Positions 1 through 7,452 of a stretch of DNA of 64,000 bases are shown piece by piece (within the stretch, counting starts at the first letter, position 1; every line of letters begins with the position of its first letter). This DNA is from Tabrizicola flagellatus (lineage in GTDB: Bacteria; Pseudomonadota; Alphaproteobacteria; Rhodobacterales; Rhodobacteraceae): positions 124,001 to 188,000 of the forward strand of contig NZ_VMDU01000001.1 in NCBI RefSeq assembly GCF_008271465.1. Reading direction: 5' to 3'. The notes beneath the pieces were generated by a model, which was given only the letters and a program-made list of their open reading frames with translations, did no database searches and was not told the DNA's origin. A program made the translations under genes and the position numbers.

Positions 1-395
1 TTGCGCAGCCGCAGCATCGACACCGCCATCAGCGCGCCGGTGTTGCCGCAGGAGACCGCCGCCGCCGCCTCGCCGTCCTTCACCGCGTCGATGGTGGCGA
101 ACATCGAGGTGCCCTGGCCGTGGCGCATGACCTGGGCGGGCTTGTCCTCCATCTTCACCACGCGCTCGGCATGGCGGATGGTCACCCGGCCGGCAAGGCC
201 GGGATGCCTGGCCACGAGCGGGCGCAGCGTCGTCTCGTCGCCGTGGAGGATCGCGTCGAGGCGGGGAAAGCTTCTGACGGAATCGGCAAGGCCGGCAACG
301 ACGGCTGCCGGCCCGCGATCGCCACCCATGGCGTCAACTGAAATGACGACGCGCTCGGTGGCCGGGGCAGACGCAGACTCGGGTCCGAGTGCCAT
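1..395 (-). CDS. plsX: Phosphate acyltransferase PlsX (partial, N-terminal 131 residues)
   Basis: PlsX makes acyl-phosphate from acyl-ACP for phosphatidic acid synthesis at the inner membrane. Only the N-terminus is present; the gene runs off the left edge. The reverse strand from the ATG at 393-395 reads MALGPESASAPATERVVISV followed by DAMGGDRGP, the conserved PlsX start motif, and later NTGALMAVSML, the conserved CGNTGA region. It lies 24 nt downstream of rpmF in the same direction, which is the usual yceD-rpmF-plsX order; fabH would be expected beyond the window. Identification is firm from motif and synteny. Confidence 0.93.
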   Translation of the reverse strand, partial: MALGPESASAPATERVVISVDAMGGDRGPAAVVAGLADSVRSFPRLDAILHGDETTLRPLVARHPGLAGRVTIRHAERVVKMEDKPAQVMRHGQGTSMFATIDAVKDGEAAAAVSCGNTGALMAVSMLRLR

Positions 396-419
396 CGGGT
401 CAGGCGCGCGATGCGCGGC

Positions 420-626
420 TTACGCCGCGTCTTCGTCCAGATCGACTTCCCGCGCCATCGAGACGACTTCGCGCGAATCGTAGTGGCCGCAGGCGCTGCA
501 CACATGGTGCGGACGCTTCAGCTCGCCGCAATTCGGGCATTCGTTCGGGTTGGCGGCAACCAGGGCGTCATGCGCACGGCGCATGTTGCGGCGGGAACGG
601 GTGGTGCGGTTCTGCGGAACAGCCAT
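420..626 (-). CDS. rpmF: 50S ribosomal protein L32
   Basis: This is a structural protein of the large ribosomal subunit, 68 residues. The N-terminus [20 protein letters not shown] and two zinc-binding cysteine pairs (CPNC near residue 30 and CSAC near residue 44) are typical of the C+ form of L32, which keeps the zinc ribbon. It sits between yceD and plsX in one transcription unit, so ribosome synthesis is probably co-expressed with phospholipid synthesis. Nothing unusual was seen. Confidence 0.97.
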   Translation of the reverse strand: MAVPQNRTTRSRRNMRRAHDALVAANPNECPNCGELKRPHHVCSACGHYDSREVVSMAREVDLDEDAA

Positions 627-814
627 GTCTCAACCTCGGGTAGTGGGGACATGCGCCCCGGATTTCCTTTGCGCATCAGCACCATCCGGCCGGATTCGGC
701 AACAGGAAGCAGATGCTGCTGCGCAGCTTGAACGAGGCGCGGAACATACTCGGATTTCGGGGCGGCGCAAGCCCCTTTTCGCAGCCCCGCGGCAACGGTT
801 GCGCGGGGGGCGGC

Positions 815-1399
815 TCAACCTTCCTCCGGCCCCGGGTCGCCCCCCGTCCGGTCCCTCGCCGCAAGCTTCGCGGCCAGGTCCTGAAGGCCCGCGAAGGGCC
901 TCAGGTCCGCATCCGACAGGGGCGTCACGCCGTCTGCGGCGTGGAGCGTCTGGCCGAATTCGGCGCCCGGCGCCCGGGGATAGAGCGGCAGGGCGAGGGC
1001 CAGCGCCTCGGCTGCGATCTCGGCAAGGTCGATCACTTCGGGCATCGGCTCGGTCGTGTCGTCCTCGGGCATCTCGACCTCGTCGCCCTCGGGCGTCGAA
1101 AGGCCCGCCACATAGCGGCGGCGGACGGGTTCGTCGATGACGGAGGGGACCGGGGCCAGCGTCACGACGCAGGCCTGCTCGGCGCGGGCAGTCAGGCGCG
1201 CCTCGAGCACCAGTTCGTCGCGGCCCGCGGGGCGGATCTCGCCCACGAGTTCCAGCGCGTGCAGCGCCAGCAGGTCGAGATCCGCGGCCAGCGCCGCCCG
1301 GGCCGGGGCATCGGGCAGAAAGCGGAACCGGGTCGGCTTGCGCGGGCTGAGGCCGCCGGTACGGAACCGGACGGGGGAGGTGGGGGCGGGATCGGACAT
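815..1399 (-). CDS. YceD/DUF177 family protein
   Basis: This 194-residue acidic protein is of the DUF177/YceD family, which is nearly always encoded just upstream of rpmF. In plants and E. coli, family members are linked to 23S rRNA processing or accumulation. The conserved family region runs from about residue 60 to the end (EARLTARAEQACVVTLAPV, then an acidic stretch EMPEDDTTEPMPEVIDL). The ATG at 1397-1399 (MSDPAPTSPVRF) was preferred over an in-frame ATG 66 nt upstream because the extension is not family-like. About 190 nt separates it from rpmF. Family assignment is good; the biochemical role is not known. Confidence 0.88.
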   Translation of the reverse strand: MSDPAPTSPVRFRTGGLSPRKPTRFRFLPDAPARAALAADLDLLALHALELVGEIRPAGRDELVLEARLTARAEQACVVTLAPVPSVIDEPVRRRYVAGLSTPEGDEVEMPEDDTTEPMPEVIDLAEIAAEALALALPLYPRAPGAEFGQTLHAADGVTPLSDADLRPFAGLQDLAAKLAARDRTGGDPGPEEG

Positions 1400-1544
1400 C
1401 GCGGGGCCTTTCCGGCTGGGCGGCACCTTCACGGGTGCGGCGTTCCATTCTTGAACTCGGGGCACTTAGTCTGTTATCCCGAAGGCCAAGGGTTTTGAAG
1501 AACCCGCGTCGGGCGCCGGCGTCGCAATGGGCATGAGGGCAGGG

Positions 1545-2033
1545 ATGGCAGATTTCCGGTTGGCGCGGTCGGTCCTTGCGGCCTGCCAGCTTGTGCGCAG
1601 GCAGGGGCTGGTGCTGGTGCTCTCCGCGGTGGTGGCGGCCTGCTCGCCGGTATATCGCAATCACGGCTATGTGCCCTCCGAGGAGGATCTTGCGCAGGTC
1701 GAGATCGGCAAGGACACGCGCGAGACCCTGGGCCAGAAGATCGGCCGCCCCTCGACCTCGGGCCTGCTGAACGATGTCGGCTGGTTCTATGTGCAGAGCC
1801 GCTTCAAGACGGTCGGCCCGCGCGAGCCGCAGGAGATCGACCGCCAGGTGGTGGCGGTGACCTTCTCGGACAAGGGGGTAGTGGAGAACATTGCCCGCTA
1901 CGGGCTGGAGGACGGCCGCGTCGTGGAACTGTCGCGCCGCGTGACCCAGCCGAACGTGAAGGGCCTGTCCTTCATCCAGCAGCTTCTGGGCAGCTTCGGC
2001 CGGATCCAGGCGAGCGACGTGCTGACCCGGTAG
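1545..2033 (+). CDS. bamE: Outer membrane assembly lipoprotein BamE (SmpA/OmlA family)
   Basis: BamE is the small lipoprotein subunit of the BAM complex that inserts beta-barrel proteins into the outer membrane. The 162-residue product has a hydrophobic signal ending in a lipobox (LSAVVAAC, Cys33) and then the BamE fold. The VEIGKDTRETLGQKIGRPST segment is the conserved start of the family domain, and FYVQSRF and GLEDGRVV are further family blocks. ATGs at 1527, 1533 and 1545 are in frame. I chose 1545 because GAGGG lies 5 nt upstream. It diverges from yceD, leaving a roughly 145 nt shared promoter region. Confidence 0.9.
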   Translation: MADFRLARSVLAACQLVRRQGLVLVLSAVVAACSPVYRNHGYVPSEEDLAQVEIGKDTRETLGQKIGRPSTSGLLNDVGWFYVQSRFKTVGPREPQEIDRQVVAVTFSDKGVVENIARYGLEDGRVVELSRRVTQPNVKGLSFIQQLLGSFGRIQASDVLTR

Positions 2034-2050
2034 GGCGGCGGTCGCGGTAC

Positions 2051-2443
2051 TCAGTCCGCCGGGTCGAAGGTCAGCGCCACGCCGTTGATGCAGTAGCGCA
2101 GGCCCGTGGGGGCGGGGCCGTCCGGGAAGACGTGGCCGAGATGCGCGTCGCAGCGGTTGCAGTGCACCTCGGTCCGGCGCATGAACCAGCTGCGGTCTTC
2201 CTGTTCGCCCACCATCTCGGGGTCGATGGGGGCGTAGAAGCTGGGCCAGCCGGTGCCGCTGTCGAACTTGGTCGCCTGGTCGAACAGCGGCGCGCCGCAG
2301 CAGACGCAGCGGAAGGTGCCGGGGGTCTTCGGGAAATCGTCATGGGTGAAGGCGCGTTCGGTGGCATGCTTGCGCGTCACCCTGTAGGCGAGGTCGGAAA
2401 GCTGGGCCTGCCATTCGGCGTCGGTCTTGACGATCTTGTCCAT
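2051..2443 (-). CDS. msrB: Peptide-methionine (R)-S-oxide reductase MsrB
   Basis: MsrB reduces methionine-R-sulphoxide in proteins using thioredoxin. The 130-residue protein carries both zinc-binding cysteine pairs ([11 protein letters not shown] and [12 protein letters not shown]), the SGTGWPSF substrate motif and the catalytic cysteine in [10 protein letters not shown] near the C-terminus. The start at 2441-2443 is supported by an AAAGGAG ribosome site; an in-frame ATG 24 nt further upstream lacks one. It converges on bamE, with only 17 nt between the stops. Confidence 0.95.
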   Translation of the reverse strand: MDKIVKTDAEWQAQLSDLAYRVTRKHATERAFTHDDFPKTPGTFRCVCCGAPLFDQATKFDSGTGWPSFYAPIDPEMVGEQEDRSWFMRRTEVHCNRCDAHLGHVFPDGPAPTGLRYCINGVALTFDPAD

Positions 2444-2496
2444 GCGGGTCTCCTTTGTCCGATCCATGTAGTCCGCCAGGGGCCGGGAGAAAAGTC

Positions 2497-3219
2497 ATGG
2501 AGCCGATCCGGAAAGGCAAGTTGATCGCGCGGCTGGCCGGGGGGCGGGCCGACATGGCGCGGGTCATGGCCTTCCGGTCCGCCGCCTTTCCGCGCGTCTC
2601 GGGCCGGGAGGAGGACGCGCAGGATGCGCTGTCGGCGCATGTCGTCGTCGAAGGCGAGGGCGGGATGCTCGCCTATTTCCGGGTGATGCTGTTCGGCTGG
2701 GGGGCGGGGCTGGCGCAGGGCTATACGGCGCGGTTCTACGATGTGGGGCCGCTGTCGGGCTATGCGCGGCCGATCGCCGAGATGGGGCGGTTCTGCGTCA
2801 GGCCGGGGGGCGTGCATCCCGACGTGCTGCGGCTGGCCTGGGGGGCGATGACGCGGATCGTGGACGAGGGGCAGGCGGGGCTGCTGGTCGGGTGCACCTC
2901 GTTCCGGGGGGCGGACTGGACGCGGCACCGCGCGGGGCTGGCGCTGCTGGCGGCCGAGTTCGTGGGGCCGGCGGAGCATCGGCCGGGGCGGAAGGCGGCC
3001 GAGGTGGTGGCGCTGGCCGAGGCCGGGCCGGTCGGCGAGCGGAGGGCGGCGCTGGCGGGGCTGCCGCCCCTCTTGCGGACATATCTTGGGATGGGGGGCT
3101 GGGTCTCGGATCACGCGGTCGCGGACCGGGAGCTTGATACGCTCCACGTCTTCACCTGCGTCGAAGTGGACCGGGTTCCGGAGGCTCGGGCGGCAAGCCT
3201 GCGGGCGGTGGCGGGCTAG
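2497..3219 (+). CDS. GNAT-type acyltransferase, probable ornithine-acyl-ACP N-acyltransferase (OlsB-like)
   Basis: This 240-residue protein belongs to the Acetyltransf_5 (hemolysin/OlsB) group. The central block EMGRFCVRPGGVHPDVLRL followed by LLVGCTSFRGAD matches the OlsB pattern (E-x-GRS-CV-x-P ... GCSSF). OlsB transfers a 3-hydroxyacyl chain from ACP to ornithine to make lyso-ornithine lipid. The usual partner olsA (lyso-ornithine O-acyltransferase) is not adjacent. The ATG at 2497 was chosen over an in-frame ATG at 2455, because the latter would overlap the msrB promoter. A 17-nt inverted repeat follows the stop codon. The family is fairly sure; ornithine as substrate is inferred. Confidence 0.7.
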   Translation: MEPIRKGKLIARLAGGRADMARVMAFRSAAFPRVSGREEDAQDALSAHVVVEGEGGMLAYFRVMLFGWGAGLAQGYTARFYDVGPLSGYARPIAEMGRFCVRPGGVHPDVLRLAWGAMTRIVDEGQAGLLVGCTSFRGADWTRHRAGLALLAAEFVGPAEHRPGRKAAEVVALAEAGPVGERRAALAGLPPLLRTYLGMGGWVSDHAVADRELDTLHVFTCVEVDRVPEARAASLRAVAG

Positions 3220-3236
3220 CTGTCCACGGTGGACAG
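3220..3236. repeat. Perfect 8-bp-arm inverted repeat after the OlsB-like gene
   Basis: CTGTCCAC-G-GTGGACAG begins at the base after the OlsB-like stop codon. It could fold as a small hairpin at the mRNA 3' end or serve as a dyad binding site. There is no U tract, so it is not a standard terminator. Function unknown. Confidence 0.5.
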
Positions 3237-3307
3237 GAGTGTGGGGAAAACGATTTCAATGGGTTGCGCGTGGGTGTTCACCCGGCGTTAACCGTTGCGC
3301 CGGCCGA

Positions 3308-3841
3308 TCAGTTGCCGCCGAGCCGCGCCTTGACCTCGGCGCCGATCGCATAGGCCTCGGCCTCGACTGCCTCATGGTCGCGGACATAGGCCTGAGCAAA
3401 GCCTATCAGGCCCCAGCGGCGCACCTGTTCGACGTGCTTCACCTCGTGCGCCCAGAGGGCGATGTCGGTCTCGGCTTCCTTCGGGTCGGCGAAGACGATG
3501 GTGTCGATCAGGGTCACGGCATTGGCCTCGCCATAGCGGATGGCGAGGGATTGCAGGGTCGAATCCTCGGCGATGCCGACGCGGTATTCGATGCTGTCGA
3601 GGAGGTCGGCCGGATACCAGGCGAGGAGCGCCTGGCGGATGTGGGGCGGCATGGGGATGGTGCCTGCCTGCCACGCCGCGTCGCGCGACAGGACGAGGGC
3701 ATTGGCCAGCGCCGCGGCGGCCATGTCGAGGCCGGTTTCGAGCGCCGCCCTGCCGGTTGCATCCAAGGGAAAGGTCAGGCCCTGCGCCTGGGCGGCGGGG
3801 GCGAGGAGGAGGGAGAGGACGAGGGCGAGGCGGGCCGGCAT
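3308..3841 (-). CDS. Secreted DUF4157-like protein with a HEVKH zinc-protease motif
   Basis: The 177-residue product starts with a clear signal peptide (MPARLALVLSLLLAPAAQAQ). It then carries a helical domain with HEVKHVEQVRRWG near residue 140, an HExxH zinc motif in the style of the DUF4157 (eCIS-core metallopeptidase-like) family. A downstream acidic stretch (DHEAVEAEAYAIG) could supply a third ligand. It is predicted to be periplasmic. The start at 3839-3841 removes a non-signal-like extension. It is isolated: its 3' end faces the OlsB-like gene and about 240 nt separates it from the methyltransferase gene. No function beyond a possible metallopeptidase fold can be given. Confidence 0.65.
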   Translation of the reverse strand: MPARLALVLSLLLAPAAQAQGLTFPLDATGRAALETGLDMAAAALANALVLSRDAAWQAGTIPMPPHIRQALLAWYPADLLDSIEYRVGIAEDSTLQSLAIRYGEANAVTLIDTIVFADPKEAETDIALWAHEVKHVEQVRRWGLIGFAQAYVRDHEAVEAEAYAIGAEVKARLGGN

Positions 3842-3970
3842 GGGTCGAGGGTGCCAAGCCCTGCTGCCGGGCGCAACCGGGGCGGACGCGCGGTGCCGCA
3901 AAGGTGAAGGCCGGCGCCGGTCGGGGCGGCAGTCAGAAGGAGCAAGTGCCGCGCGAAGCCGCTTTGTCTC

Positions 3971-3999
3971 GCGGTCTTGCGTCGGGGACGCAAGACCGC
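3971..3999 (-). terminator. Strong 13-bp hairpin downstream of the corrinoid methyltransferase gene
   Basis: GCGGTCTTGCGTC-GGG-GACGCAAGACCGC is a perfect 13-bp stem with a 3-nt loop. It lies about 80 nt past the stop of the minus-strand methyltransferase gene, just beyond the gene-end element at 4008-4041. There is no run of U, so it may protect an mRNA 3' end or act as a factor-dependent stop. Confidence 0.5.
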
Positions 4000-4007
4000 T
4001 CGGGCGT

Positions 4008-4041
4008 GCCTCCGGCGGGGATATTTGCGGACAGATGAAAG
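4008..4041 (-). repeat. Gene-end element, copy 1 (CTTTCATCTGTCCGCAAATA type)
   Basis: On the minus strand this reads CTTTCATCTGTCCGCAAATA followed by TCCCCGCCGGAGGC. It lies 41 nt after the stop of the methyltransferase gene and is followed by the hairpin at 3971-3999. Related copies occur at 47141-47168 and 56152-56176, each on the sense strand after a stop codon and followed by a GC-rich hairpin. Confidence 0.7.
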
Positions 4042-4081
4042 GGCCGGAGCACTGCCCGGTGGGGCGGGCAGTCCCCTTGCC

Positions 4082-5062
4082 TTACGCGCGGCCGCGACGT
4101 CCGCCGCGGCGCCCCCCGGCGGCCTGGGAGGCGGCGGCGGAGGCCTCGGCGAAGGTCATGCCGCCCTCGACGGCTTCCAGCACCTTGGCGAAGCGGATCC
4201 ATTCGCCTCCGTTCGGGTCGTGGTTCATCAGGAAGTTGGCGGCGCGGATCGCCTCCATCTCCTGCTGGCGGACGGGGTTCATGATCGCCGAGGTCATGCC
4301 CGCGCCGATCGCCATGGGCAGGAAGGCGCCGTTGATGCCGTGGCGGTGCGGCAGGCCGAAGGAGATGTTCGAGGCGCCGCAGGTGGTGTTGACGCCCAGT
4401 TCCTCGCGCAGGCGGCGGACGAGGGTGAAGACCTGCTGGCCCGCGCTGGCCATCGCGCCCACCGGCATCACCAGCGGATCGACCACGATGTCATGCGCGG
4501 GGATGCCGTGGTCGGCGGCGCGCTGGACGATCTTCTTCGCCACGGCGAAGCGGACATCGGGGTCGGGCGAGATGCCGGTGTCGTCGTTCGAGATGGCGAC
4601 GACGGGGACGTTGTATTTCTTGACGAGCGGCAGGACGAGTTCGAGGCGTTCCTCCTCGCCCGTGACCGAGTTCAGGAGCGGGCGGCCTTCGCAGGCCATG
4701 AGACCCGCCTCGAGCGCGCCGGGGACCGAGCTGTCGATGCAGAGCGGCACGTCGGTGACGCCCTGGACCACCTCGATCAGCTGCTTCATCAGCGGCGGTT
4801 CGACGAAGTTGTTGTCGGCGTAGCGCGGATCCTCGGCCATCTTGTTGGTGAAGACGGCGCCCGAGTTGATGTCGAGGACGGTCGCGCCGCAGGCGACCTG
4901 TTCGAGGGCGTCCTTGATGACGGTCTCGAAATTGCCGGCCTCAAGCTCGGCGGCCAGCTTCTTGCGGCCCGTGGGGTTGATGCGTTCGCCGATCACGCAG
5001 AAGGGTTCATCGAAACCGATGACGACGGTTTTCGTTTTGGATTCAACGATGGTGCGGGTCAT
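4082..5062 (-). CDS. Methyltetrahydrofolate:corrinoid methyltransferase (pterin-binding domain protein)
   Basis: This 326-residue protein has the pterin-binding TIM-barrel fold shared by the folate domain of MetH, MtvA/AcsE and dihydropteroate synthase. Visible motifs are FCVIGERINPTGRKK at residues 20-35, DINSG, IDSS, ISNDDTG and CGASNISFGLPHRHGIN, all expected for CH3-H4folate binding. The tail after residue 300 is Gly/Arg-rich. It is the last gene of a three-gene minus-strand operon, 15 nt downstream of the MTHFR-like gene. In related Rhodobacterales such a free-standing domain is part of a split methionine synthase; that role here is inferred. No corrinoid protein or homocysteine-binding subunit is in the window. 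Confidence 0.85.
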   Translation of the reverse strand: MTRTIVESKTKTVVIGFDEPFCVIGERINPTGRKKLAAELEAGNFETVIKDALEQVACGATVLDINSGAVFTNKMAEDPRYADNNFVEPPLMKQLIEVVQGVTDVPLCIDSSVPGALEAGLMACEGRPLLNSVTGEEERLELVLPLVKKYNVPVVAISNDDTGISPDPDVRFAVAKKIVQRAADHGIPAHDIVVDPLVMPVGAMASAGQQVFTLVRRLREELGVNTTCGASNISFGLPHRHGINGAFLPMAIGAGMTSAIMNPVRQQEMEAIRAANFLMNHDPNGGEWIRFAKVLEAVEGGMTFAEASAAASQAAGGRRGGRRGRA

Positions 5063-5077
5063 TCTTGAGCCTTTGTA

Positions 5078-5995
5078 TCAAGCGGTGGCGGAGGCGGGCA
5101 CGCCCGAGGCGCCGCCGTGTTCGGTGACCCAGGTGGCATTGGTCTTGATGCCGCCGAGGGGGAAGAAGTGGACCTGCTCGATCCCGAAATCCGGGTTCGC
5201 GGCCTTGTGGGCGGCGAGGTCGTTCAGGATCTCGGTCGGCTCGTAGGGCAGGAGCAGCTTGGTCACATCCATCGCGCGTTTCTGCAACACGCGCAAGCTT
5301 GGGCCGACGCCGCAGGCGATGGCGAACTTGATGAGCGTTTGCAGCTTGGCGGGACCGGCGATGCCGATGTGGACCGGCAGCTTGATGCCCTCGGCCTGCA
5401 TACGGTTGACCCAGTCGATCACGGGTTGCGCCTCGAAGCAGAACTGGGTGACCATCGCCATCTTGGCATCGGTGCGTTCCGCGAAGGCGGACTTCCAGCG
5501 GGCAGCTTCCATGACCATGCGGTCCGAGCCGTCGGGATCGATGTCCTTGTTCCCCTCGGGATGGCCTGCGACATGGAGACGCTCGAACCCGGTAAAGGCC
5601 CCGGAGTCAAGGAGTTCCATCGAATTGCTGAAGTCGCCGACCTGGGCCGCCGGGTTGCCGGCGAGGATCAGGCCCTGCTTGACGCCCGCATCCTTGTAGC
5701 GGGCGACCCAGTCGAACAGCGTCGCCTTGTCCTTGATGATGCGCGCGGGGAAATGCGGCATCGGCTCGTAGCCCTCGCGCTTGAGGCGTGCGGCGGTGGC
5801 GACCATGTCCTCGATCGGCGTCTCGATATGGGCGATGTAGACCCGCGTGCCGGTGGGCAGGATGTCGCGGAAGCTTTCCACCTTCTCGGCGGTGCGGGGC
5901 ATGACCTCGATGGAGTAGCCCTTGAGGAAGGCTTCGAGCGCGTTGCCGGCGGGGGCGGCAGCATCTTCCTTGCGGCGGAAATTGAACAGGGCCAT
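5078..5995 (-). CDS. Methylenetetrahydrofolate reductase-like protein (MTHFR family)
   Basis: This 305-residue TIM-barrel protein of the MTHFR superfamily would, if catalytic, reduce 5,10-methylene-H4folate to the 5-methyl form used by the next gene. Family features are YEPMPHFPARIIKDK near residue 80, QGLILAGNPA near residue 110, and MVTQFCFEAQPVIDWVNRM in the C-terminal half. The start at 5993-5995 (MALFNFRRKEDAA) is supported by AAGGAG; an ATG 33 nt upstream is less likely. The sequence departs from standard MetF, so a specialised role within this operon is plausible. Confidence 0.8.
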   Translation of the reverse strand: MALFNFRRKEDAAAPAGNALEAFLKGYSIEVMPRTAEKVESFRDILPTGTRVYIAHIETPIEDMVATAARLKREGYEPMPHFPARIIKDKATLFDWVARYKDAGVKQGLILAGNPAAQVGDFSNSMELLDSGAFTGFERLHVAGHPEGNKDIDPDGSDRMVMEAARWKSAFAERTDAKMAMVTQFCFEAQPVIDWVNRMQAEGIKLPVHIGIAGPAKLQTLIKFAIACGVGPSLRVLQKRAMDVTKLLLPYEPTEILNDLAAHKAANPDFGIEQVHFFPLGGIKTNATWVTEHGGASGVPASATA

Positions 5996-6033
5996 GACGG
6001 TCTCCTTGATGGTCGGGGGCAGGGTCATCTGCT

Positions 6034-6336
6034 TCAGGCCTTGGCCCAGCCTTCGGCGTCGATCAGGGTCTTGATGCGGGCGGTGTCGTATTCGGCTTCA
6101 AGCCTGGCGGCATAGTCGGCGGCGATCGCTTCGGGCTCGCCCTCGAGGTCGGCGACGACGGCCTTGCGCCATTCGGCGAGGTAGCTGTCGGTGTCGCGTG
6201 CACCGACCTTCATGGCGCAGCGGTCGATGGCCTGTTCGAAGCGCTCCGACAGCTGCACCTTCGACCCGCGCCGGCCCTTGCCGACGATGACCTGGGCCGG
6301 GATATCGCGCCAGTAGACGATGGTGACTTCGGCCAT
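6034..6336 (-). CDS. Small protein of the 'virulence factor' PF13769 type
   Basis: This 100-residue protein starts MAEVTIVYWRDIPAQVIVGK. The conserved N-terminal block VTIVYWRDIPAQVI...RRG is typical of the family named virulence factor, which in Rhodobacterales is regularly found just upstream of an MTHFR-like gene and a corrinoid methyltransferase. The biochemical role is unknown. A GGAGGAA ribosome site precedes the ATG at 6334-6336. It is the first gene of the operon, followed after 38 nt by the MTHFR-like gene. I looked for a cobalamin, SAM or SAH riboswitch in the 250 nt upstream and recognised none. Confidence 0.75.
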   Translation of the reverse strand: MAEVTIVYWRDIPAQVIVGKGRRGSKVQLSERFEQAIDRCAMKVGARDTDSYLAEWRKAVVADLEGEPEAIAADYAARLEAEYDTARIKTLIDAEGWAKA

Positions 6337-6509
6337 GATGCGATGATTCCTCCCGCGGTGTTGACCCTGTTGATACTTGCCGTTCCCCGACAGCCGGTGT
6401 CGGTTTTCGACATGGCGGAGGCGGGATGCGACCCGGCCAGGCGAAGGTATTCCCTGGAGTAGGGCTTGTCCAACAGGCCGTGCCACGGAAGCGCCCGGGA
6501 ACCGCGCGT

Positions 6510-6541
6510 GACGGGCGCAGGACGGGCGCAGGACGGGCGCC
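6510..6541. repeat. Three tandem copies of an 11-bp unit (GACGGGCGCAG)
   Basis: GACGGGCGCAG is repeated almost three times, with the last copy differing at its final base, in the gap between the PF13769 gene and the outer-membrane protein gene. It is a short simple repeat that could expand or contract. No function is indicated. Confidence 0.6.
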
Positions 6542-6589
6542 GCGCGGCCCATTCAGCGGGAAATCACGATGAGGCGGCTGGCCGGACAG

Positions 6590-7267
6590 TCACCAGCGGA
6601 CGGATAGCCCGGCCTGCATCCTGTCGAGCTCCACCTTCGTGCTGCCGGTGGGAAGGTAGTCCGGAAGCGGAAGGGTTCCGAGGTCGACGTGATCGTAGCG
6701 GACGGTCAGGCTCACGCCATCGCCGAGCTGCCTTTCCGCCCCGATGCCGATGGTCCAGCCGGACAGGCTTGTATCCGCATAGGTGAGCAGGCCGAAAAGG
6801 TTCGTGGCAACCACCGTTCCGCGGGCCCGGCCGGCGTCGGCGAAAAGGAGGAACTTTCCGGCATCGAGGCCAAGCCGTGCGGACAGCGTGACAACATCGC
6901 CGACTTCCGTCGTGCAGTCGGCGCAGTTGATGAAGTCCGCATCCTGCGGATAGGCGAGGTGCGCCGTCGGCGCGTAGGACAGGTGCGCCCCATAGGTCAG
7001 GCGGCCGCTCTGCCAGTCATGGCCGATGCTGAATACCGGGGTCAGGTTGCGCCAGCCGTCGGGCACGAGTTCGAGGCCGCTAGACTCTTCCCGCCAGGCG
7101 TTCCCGCCGCGCGGTGCGGCAACCAGGAAACTGAACTTCGTTCCGCTCCAGCCCGTCAGCCCCGACGATGCGTCGGGCGCCAGCGCAGAAGGAGCTTCAG
7201 CCTGCAAGCTGCCACCAGAGCAGCAGGCAAGGGCAACTGCAAGGATACAGCTGGATCGATGGGTCAT
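6590..7267 (-). CDS. Outer membrane beta-barrel protein
   Basis: This 225-residue protein has an N-terminal signal peptide (cleavage near CSGGSLQAEA) followed by alternating hydrophobic/polar strands (KFSFLVAAP, RLTYGAHLSYAP, VVTLSARLGLDAGKFLLFADAG, GVSLTVRYDHVDL). It ends in an aromatic residue (MQAGLSVRW), the signature read by the BAM complex. The size suits an 8-stranded Omp25/Omp31- or OmpW-like barrel. Two cysteines (NCADCTT) in a mid-protein loop are unusual. The specific role is unknown. It is monocistronic and diverges from the ppx-type gene. Confidence 0.75.
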   Translation of the reverse strand: MTHRSSCILAVALACCSGGSLQAEAPSALAPDASSGLTGWSGTKFSFLVAAPRGGNAWREESSGLELVPDGWRNLTPVFSIGHDWQSGRLTYGAHLSYAPTAHLAYPQDADFINCADCTTEVGDVVTLSARLGLDAGKFLLFADAGRARGTVVATNLFGLLTYADTSLSGWTIGIGAERQLGDGVSLTVRYDHVDLGTLPLPDYLPTGSTKVELDRMQAGLSVRW

Positions 7268-7452
7268 GTCTGCCTCGACTTTTTCCTTCAGGGTGCGGCC
7301 GGGGCATCACCTGCGTCAACTTCGACGCGGTCTTCGGCCAGATGTCGGGCCGAAGGTCTGGCAGAACTGCCACAATGACGCAGGTGCGATGCATGCTTGC
7401 AAGGGTGGGGGAAGGCGACTACCTTCAGGCCAACCACAGATGGAGGGCGGTC

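Noticed and set aside
3245-3300. A possible CtrA site (GCGTTAACCG) near 3288 and another TTAAC near 10213.
   Set aside because: Only half-sites are present; the second TTAA at the right spacing is absent.
6337-6589. Possible cobalamin, SAM or SAH riboswitch before the corrinoid/folate operon.
   Set aside because: I searched both strands by eye for the conserved cores and found none; only a short tandem repeat and an ordinary ribosome site were seen.
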